From Salvia splendens (lineage: Eukaryota > Streptophyta > Magnoliopsida > Lamiales > Lamiaceae), in the NCBI RefSeq assembly GCF_004379255.2, contig NC_056032.1, forward strand, positions 27,253,322 to 27,317,321: a stretch of 64,000 nt of DNA, given 5' to 3'. A program made the position numbers and the translations under genes. Shown one piece after another: positions 58,714 to 64,000 of the stretch. Numbering within the stretch: the stretch's first letter is position 1; each line of letters begins with the position of its first letter. The notes beneath the pieces are model-generated. The model was not told where the DNA came from. It was given only the letters and a program-made list of their open reading frames with translations, and did no database searches.

Positions 58714-61700
58714 TGTAACATCCCAAATTTTGTGACATTTATTTAAGATATGTCGATTGGAAATTTCATTTATGAAATTTAAATTGTTGCTACGTGATTG
58801 AGTTTGATTATGTGGACTAAATCGTCATGGGGAAATTGGAATGAAGTGCTAATTATATTTAATGTGGGGAATCAATTTAAATAGAGATCATGCATCTTGT
58901 TCTAGCCAAATAAAGCGGCTATTGTCGGCCCCTCCAATTATTGAAAATTTTCTTGGATTTAATTAATTGTTTTGGGATATTCATCCAAATTAAATCCAAA
59001 TCAAATTATCCCTAAATTGTGCTACATGAAACTCGAACTCTAACCTATTATTTTTGTGAGTTTCGGATATCCTCTACTTGAATTAAGAGGATGAATTAGT
59101 TTCTTTGATAAAATTGGTACCTTGTAGATTCCTTCATTTATTTTAAATCCAATTAAATCTTGCCGCATTTTATTCCCTCACCCCAATTAAATTAAGAGTT
59201 GCATTATTTCCTTGTGGCTAATTAAGCCAATTTTCGGCCCCCCTATTTGTAGAGGAGAATATATTGTTTCATATTTTGTGGAATTCCCTTTTTTCAATAC
59301 CTAAGCCAAATTAACTGGGGATGTGAATATTTTCCTTCTATTGTGTCTCAATCCCACACTTTTTTAGCTTAATTTCCTTGGGGGAAATCTATTTTATTGC
59401 TGCCTATTTTATGGGAGTCTTTTCCTATAAAGAAATTTCCAAAATTTAAATCCTATTCTATTTAATTGAGGATTTAAATAATTTGCTGGTGCACACCATC
59501 AAGATTTTCGCCCCTTTCCTCATTATTTCCTACTTGGAGATTTAATTTATTTTGTTCCCTTGTTTATGGAATATTCATTGACTTATTTCCTAAATTGTGA
59601 ATCTATTGCTCTCCAAGTAAATACCAAATAAATTCCTTATTGAATTTATTAACCTAATTTTCAAAATTTTGCCTTTTTTTTAATTGTGGGATTATATTTA
59701 TTGGCCTCTATTTTATTCCTCCACAATTAATTAATTAATTAATTTATGGGATTAAACCTAGGACTATATAATCACCTAAACTAAACCCTAGCCCCCATTC
59801 TCCCTCATAATTTTCGTACCTCACCTCTCCTCCCTCTCTTCATCCTCTCCAAAATTTCTTCCATCATTGTTCTTGCATCCATTGAAGTTTGATTTTCAAG
59901 AGTTCCCGACGAATCGCATTAATCTTTGCTTCTACCGTTTGGTTTTCGATTCAAGAAGGTACAACTAAATATTTTCCTCATCTTCTCCATTGAAACCTTG
60001 TTATTGATTCCTTCATTCATATAGTGAGTGTAGGAATCATAGATCGCAAAACTAATCGGTGAGAATTTGTGTTTGTATAAGAAAAACTGTGAATATGCGA
60101 TTGTGAATGCATATGTGTAAAGTTTGAATGATTCATTGGTGAATGATGTGTGATTATATGAGAACATGATTGTGAGAACATTTTGAAGCATGTTTGTGTG
60201 TGGGAAGCATGAAAAATTGTGTTTGGTTGAATGAGGAAGAAACCCTAATTTCAAAATTTTGAGACCTAAAAACTGTGGTGTTCGGACAGTGGATTCCGAC
60301 GTGTGTTTGACTAAACAAATGATGATATTTTGATTCGAATTTTTAACTGAGTAAACTTCAAGGTGTTTTCTGTGTGGTGTGTAAATTTCAGCCTCTTTTG
60401 ACGAAAGATGAATTCTTAATAAATTTTAGAAGTCGACTGCGCAATTCTACCAGAAACTTGTATTCTCGCCCAGAAAGTTTCATTTTCTATTTGACCGACC
60501 AAATGGCCTCCTTTTGATGCGAATTTTGAACTGGATGAAATTCGAAGTGTCTTCTGTGTTTTGGAAAATTTCAGCCTCATTGGGTATCGGATGAATCTTT
60601 GGTGAATTTTTCAAATGAAGTGTGCAGTGTTGCCAGAATTTTTATGTTCCGACCAGAGAGTTGCATTAATGTTTTGACTGACCAATCGACATGATTTGAG
60701 TGACAAATTTTAACTGGATGAACTTGAATGTGCCTACTGTGTTGTGACCAAATTTTAGCTTCATAGGAGGTCGGATGGATTTTTGGTGATTTTTACAAAC
60801 AAACCGCGCAGTTCTGCCAGATTCGTTGTTATGTGGAAATATCACTTGTTGCCAAGTTTTAATGAATTATATGATGCATGTATGATTTGGGAAGGTATCC
60901 TGCGACGTGATTATGTGTGACACGTTGAGAAATATTATGGCATGTTGTTCCTTAGGTTGATGAATGTTGGGATGGGTAAATTAAGGGAATGATAAAAGGA
61001 ACGATAGGACATGCATGGTAATGTGAATTTATGGAAGGCTGATTTGTGTTGTGATAATTGGCAAGGGTTATTGTGTATACGTGAGCACAAGGAACGAGGG
61101 TTGCCTTAAGTGGATATTGAATTGATTAAGCCAACAAGGTGAGCTTTCTTTACAAATCTTTTTATTTTCCGAAAATATGATGTGGTGTTATAAGGGTGGT
61201 TTAACTTGTTATGTCATGCCATGGATTGTTTTGATTGAGATTGTGTGCCTGATGCCTAGTTCGTCTGAGTTTACTCCGTTAGGCTATATGGTTGTGTTGT
61301 GAAACGAATTCGGGTCTGAGTAGGGCCGCAAACCCTATCAGGCTGTGTACACTGGTGAGATCTGGAGCCGTCCTTGCTAGTCAGCCGGTCTCGTGGGCGA
61401 ATAGTGTGGCCACACTTTCGTCGCACTGTGGATTGATGATTGTGATTGATGGATTGTTGAGAAAATGTGGAGATTATTTGACTGGCCAGTCTATGAAACA
61501 TTTTTGTGTTCTCGATGATATTTCTTTACTACTTATAAAACTCGAGATCACTGGTATGGATGACATAACTTTTATCAACTGTTTTCGGCATGAGCCCATT
61601 GAGTACAACAAGTACTCAGCCCTGCATATGTTTTTCCCTATGTGCAGGTTTAGCGGGATGTTGCGGTGGATGTTGAGTTGGCCTAGGAACTTTGGATGCG

Positions 61701-62167
61701 TTGTGTGTTCATACATAGACGTCATCCTTGACTCTCTTTAAACCTTATTTCCGCTGCTATATTTTTGAACTATGCCTCAAGACTTTATTCTGTTTCGTAC
61801 TGTGTTTCAGCATGTTTGATTGTGTTAGGCGTTAATCTGATGTTTACCCTGTTACTCTGAAATGGTTTTTCGTGAACTAAACCAAATGTTTTCTTTTGGA
61901 AGTTAATTGGATTTTAATATTTATTTTCTCCGCTGCTTCTTTTGAAAAATCCTTTGCCTTAAGTCGTTGCTAATTAATAATAAATTTATAACATTAAGTT
62001 TCTTTAAACTAAAAATTTGTTGTCTAAACTTTTAATGAACTAAAATATTATTCCTTTAAGCTAATTAAGTTTTCATATAAAATGTTATCCTTAAATGTAG
62101 TCTTTAATGTTATCCCGTGGTCACGATCGCCTCGTTTGTAGTACCCCTAGTTTGGGCGGTCGTGACA
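58714..62167 (+). repeat. 5' LTR of a chromovirus-like gypsy element (Tekay/Del type)
   Basis: 3454 bp from TGTAACATCCC to GTCGTGACA, followed by a tRNA-Met primer site at 62171. The long LTR, the start sequence and the primer type fit Tekay/Del chromoviruses. The relic at 18156-20845 is the same family in the opposite orientation. A possible TATA (tatataat) lies near 59765. The ORF at 61292-61741 has no domain and is taken as chance. Confidence 0.72.
60305..60855 (+). repeat. 184-bp imperfect tandem repeat inside the LTR
   Basis: Three units marked by tttgactaaac, tttgaccgacc and tttgactgacc at 60305, 60490 and 60673. Each then holds a taactg/gaactg stretch, a tttcagcct phrase and a gcgcag..ctgccaga phrase. 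The units differ by perhaps a quarter of their bases. Confidence 0.75.
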
Positions 62168-62170
62168 GAG

Positions 62171-62182
62171 TGGTATCGGAGC
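62171..62182 (+). other. Primer-binding site of the chromovirus-like element
   Basis: TGGTATCGGAGC, one base from the TGGTATCAGAGC complement of tRNA-Met, three bases after the LTR. Confidence 0.85.
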
Positions 62183-64000
62183 TTTGTTCTTTCGCTCTGG
62201 TCCGAGAGTCTTCTTTCACTTTAAGTCTAGATTAGTGAACCCTTATTGACTAGAAGTGTCACGAAGGCTCAACGTCTAAGCATCACGCTCAACCAAGGAA
62301 AGTGAGGTATGTTTTAAGTTGTTGATGAAATATGAGGTATGTATAAGATTGATGATATGATGAGGATGGTTTGGGCAAAAGAATGCATGAGCATGTAATT
62401 ACGTGATGATGTGATGTGATTCTAAATTCGTGAATAAATGATGTGAAAAGGACGTAAATGTGAGCATGATTTGCGTGATGATCTAAACACGTGTTATATG
62501 TGTGAAAACGATATTGTTATAGTGTGATTATGTGGAATATGAGCATGATTGGCAATATGATCTAAGCACGTGTTGTATGTGTAAATATGATATTGTTATG
62601 GTATGATTATGTGGGACATGAGCAAGATTGGTATGATGACCTAAGTATGTGTTATATGTGTGAAAGTAATGACGTAAGCATGTGAACATAGGAAGATGGA
62701 GTGTTTTATACGAAAGATGAAGATTGATGAGTTGTTTTGAGAATGTTGTAACTTTTTTTTTTAAAATGTTTGTTTAAAACATATAGGTGAAGTGCATGGT
62801 GTCTGATTATGTGGAAAAAAAAACTTTGAGGTTGATGTTTTACAATGGTAAGGACTAGTTGTTCATAGTGGAATTTGATTGGCAAAACTATAACATGTTA
62901 TGGGAAATTGTTGAAAATTTTGAAAAATCTTTGAACCTTGAACGAAAGCATGTTAGTTCGTTTCTTTTGGGAAAATTTAGATCTGGAAGTGAATGAGGAA
63001 TATGACGTAGTTATGCATGGTGATATACGTTTATGCATGTTGAATCTTTTGGTATGTGAATCATGTTTTAAGTGATGAATTATGAACGTAAAGGTGTGAG
63101 GTAATTTATGAAAGTGTTGGTAGAAGAAAGTATGATACTATGAACTTTGTTGCAAACCTAGAATGCCCAAGATGTCTGTTTGATCGAACGATATCGAACT
63201 TAGTTGTTACAACTACAATATCACTTTTCTGAGGGATAAGATAAATGGAAATATGTAGTGCGAATTCAAACTCCATTAGATGATTACAAATTCACTATCG
63301 TTTTTCCTGAACGATAAGAATAAAGAGAATACGAAGAGACATTATGTACAAAAAGAACTTCAACAGGAGATGCTAAATGATTTAATCCTACAACGGGGAA
63401 AGATCATACTTGTGATCTAAGATGTAAACTCATTCTTGCGTCAAAAGTGGTGGTGCGACGAAGATGACTGATATAGCACGTTGGGAGCGCGAGTATAATT
63501 GCGATGTTTTAAGAGAATGGTTTTTACGAGGTGCAAAGAATATTATGAAGATATGGTTTCTGACTATCACTATTAGTGGCAACGATATGAAGAATCTCAG
63601 CGTGGAACCCACAGCTCCTTGAGCGATGTTACCAGTTTTGGCCCGCGAAAGATGAATGAGGAGGTGCTAATTTAAAAACTAGAACGAACTTTTTAATCAA
63701 CAGTTCTTACTTGGATTCTAAGGAGTTGTCTTTCAGTACCTTTCAAATAATCGTGAGCCCCTGTCTATTTAACATCTTGTTTCACTCACTCTTTGCAAGT
63801 AACGCTTATTATTTCTTTTCATCCATTGAGTCATAACTCACTTTCAGTTTTTGGAAAGTGGTGTTGCCTTCATAACTTTGGACACTTGGATTGATTGTAG
63901 TCTTCCTTGACCTATTATTTACGAACAATATTTTGACCTTGTGAGCCTTTGCTATTAAACTTCATTTCTAAGGCTGCTTGCAGTTATGTCCTTCAACATG
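62183..64000 (+). other. Leader of the chromovirus-like element, running off the window
   Basis: No ORF with gag similarity is found; gag may start beyond 64000, or this interior is decayed. 62440-62680 contains three loose copies of a unit with gagcatgattggcaatatga, about 95 bp apart, matched in reverse at 18860-19070 in the relic. A T/A-rich run lies at 62750. Confidence 0.5.

Noticed and set aside
61292..61741. 149-codon ORF inside the chromovirus-like LTR
   Set aside because: No recognisable domain; the matching part of the relic at 18497-18691 is read in a different, broken way. LTRs rarely code.

Overview
This window reads as intergenic, repeat-rich nuclear DNA of a flowering plant. 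It holds no intact host gene. What it holds is a deep nest of transposable elements of plant-specific lineages: Ty3/gypsy Athila, Tat and a long-LTR chromovirus-like family, a Ty1/copia family present four times, L1-type LINE fragments and a hAT-like DNA element. The one piece of host coding sequence is a pentatricopeptide-repeat (PPR) gene fragment carried inside a copia element; it most resembles the eudicot At5g59900 type. A eudicot, perhaps an asterid, is likely, but the species cannot be fixed from sequence alone.

Layout. 1-1961 is an antisense relic of another retroelement. An old Athila element starts at 1962 (5' LTR 1962-3403, tRNA-type primer site at 3406) and can be followed, with interruptions, to its truncated 3' LTR at 50391-51611, so one element is stretched over about 49.6 kb. 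Its parts are gag (12404-14195), protease (14721-15176), reverse transcriptase, RNase H and integrase (15641-17996), an Athila-type third ORF (42673-46533) and a 3' region. All are broken by stops and frameshifts. Six insertions interrupt it: copia-1 on the minus strand (3430-12314, exact 5-bp target duplication); a heavily deleted chromovirus-like relic (18156 to about 20845); copia-2 on the plus strand (21988-42484); a 961-bp hAT-like element (45306-46266, 8-bp target duplication); a copia solo LTR (48224-49699); and a LINE 3' fragment with a 20-bp target duplication (49812-50175).

Copia-2 is the most informative layer. Its untranslated leader carries a sense-oriented PPR gene fragment of about 0.9 kb (24181-24459 and 35237-35868). 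That fragment is itself split by a young 10.8-kb Tat element (24460-35231, LTRs 610 bp and nearly identical). The Tat element has gag-pro, then RT, RNase H, archaeal-type RNase H and integrase on the plus strand. On the opposite strand it has a cleanly spliced three-exon antisense gene (34321 to 32431, 576 codons) and a second antisense ORF. Copia-2 is also flanked by a 781-bp direct duplication of Athila sequence in place of a 5-bp target duplication.

Right part. Beyond 51611 lie an unassigned 0.4-kb stretch, a minus-strand copia-3 fragment (52018-55422), another Athila LTR (55423-58040) split by a LINE carrying a zinc-binding and RNase H ORF (55576-57066), and the 3.45-kb 5' LTR, primer site and leader of a chromovirus-like gypsy element that runs off the window (58714-64000).

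Novel-looking points: the PPR capture with its boundary repeats; an array of five small hairpins with a shared CYTA loop and covarying stems in the copia leader, largely kept in a second copy; the intact spliced antisense gene in the Tat element; and the 781-bp duplication around copia-2. All calls come from reading the sequence; no alignments or searches were run.
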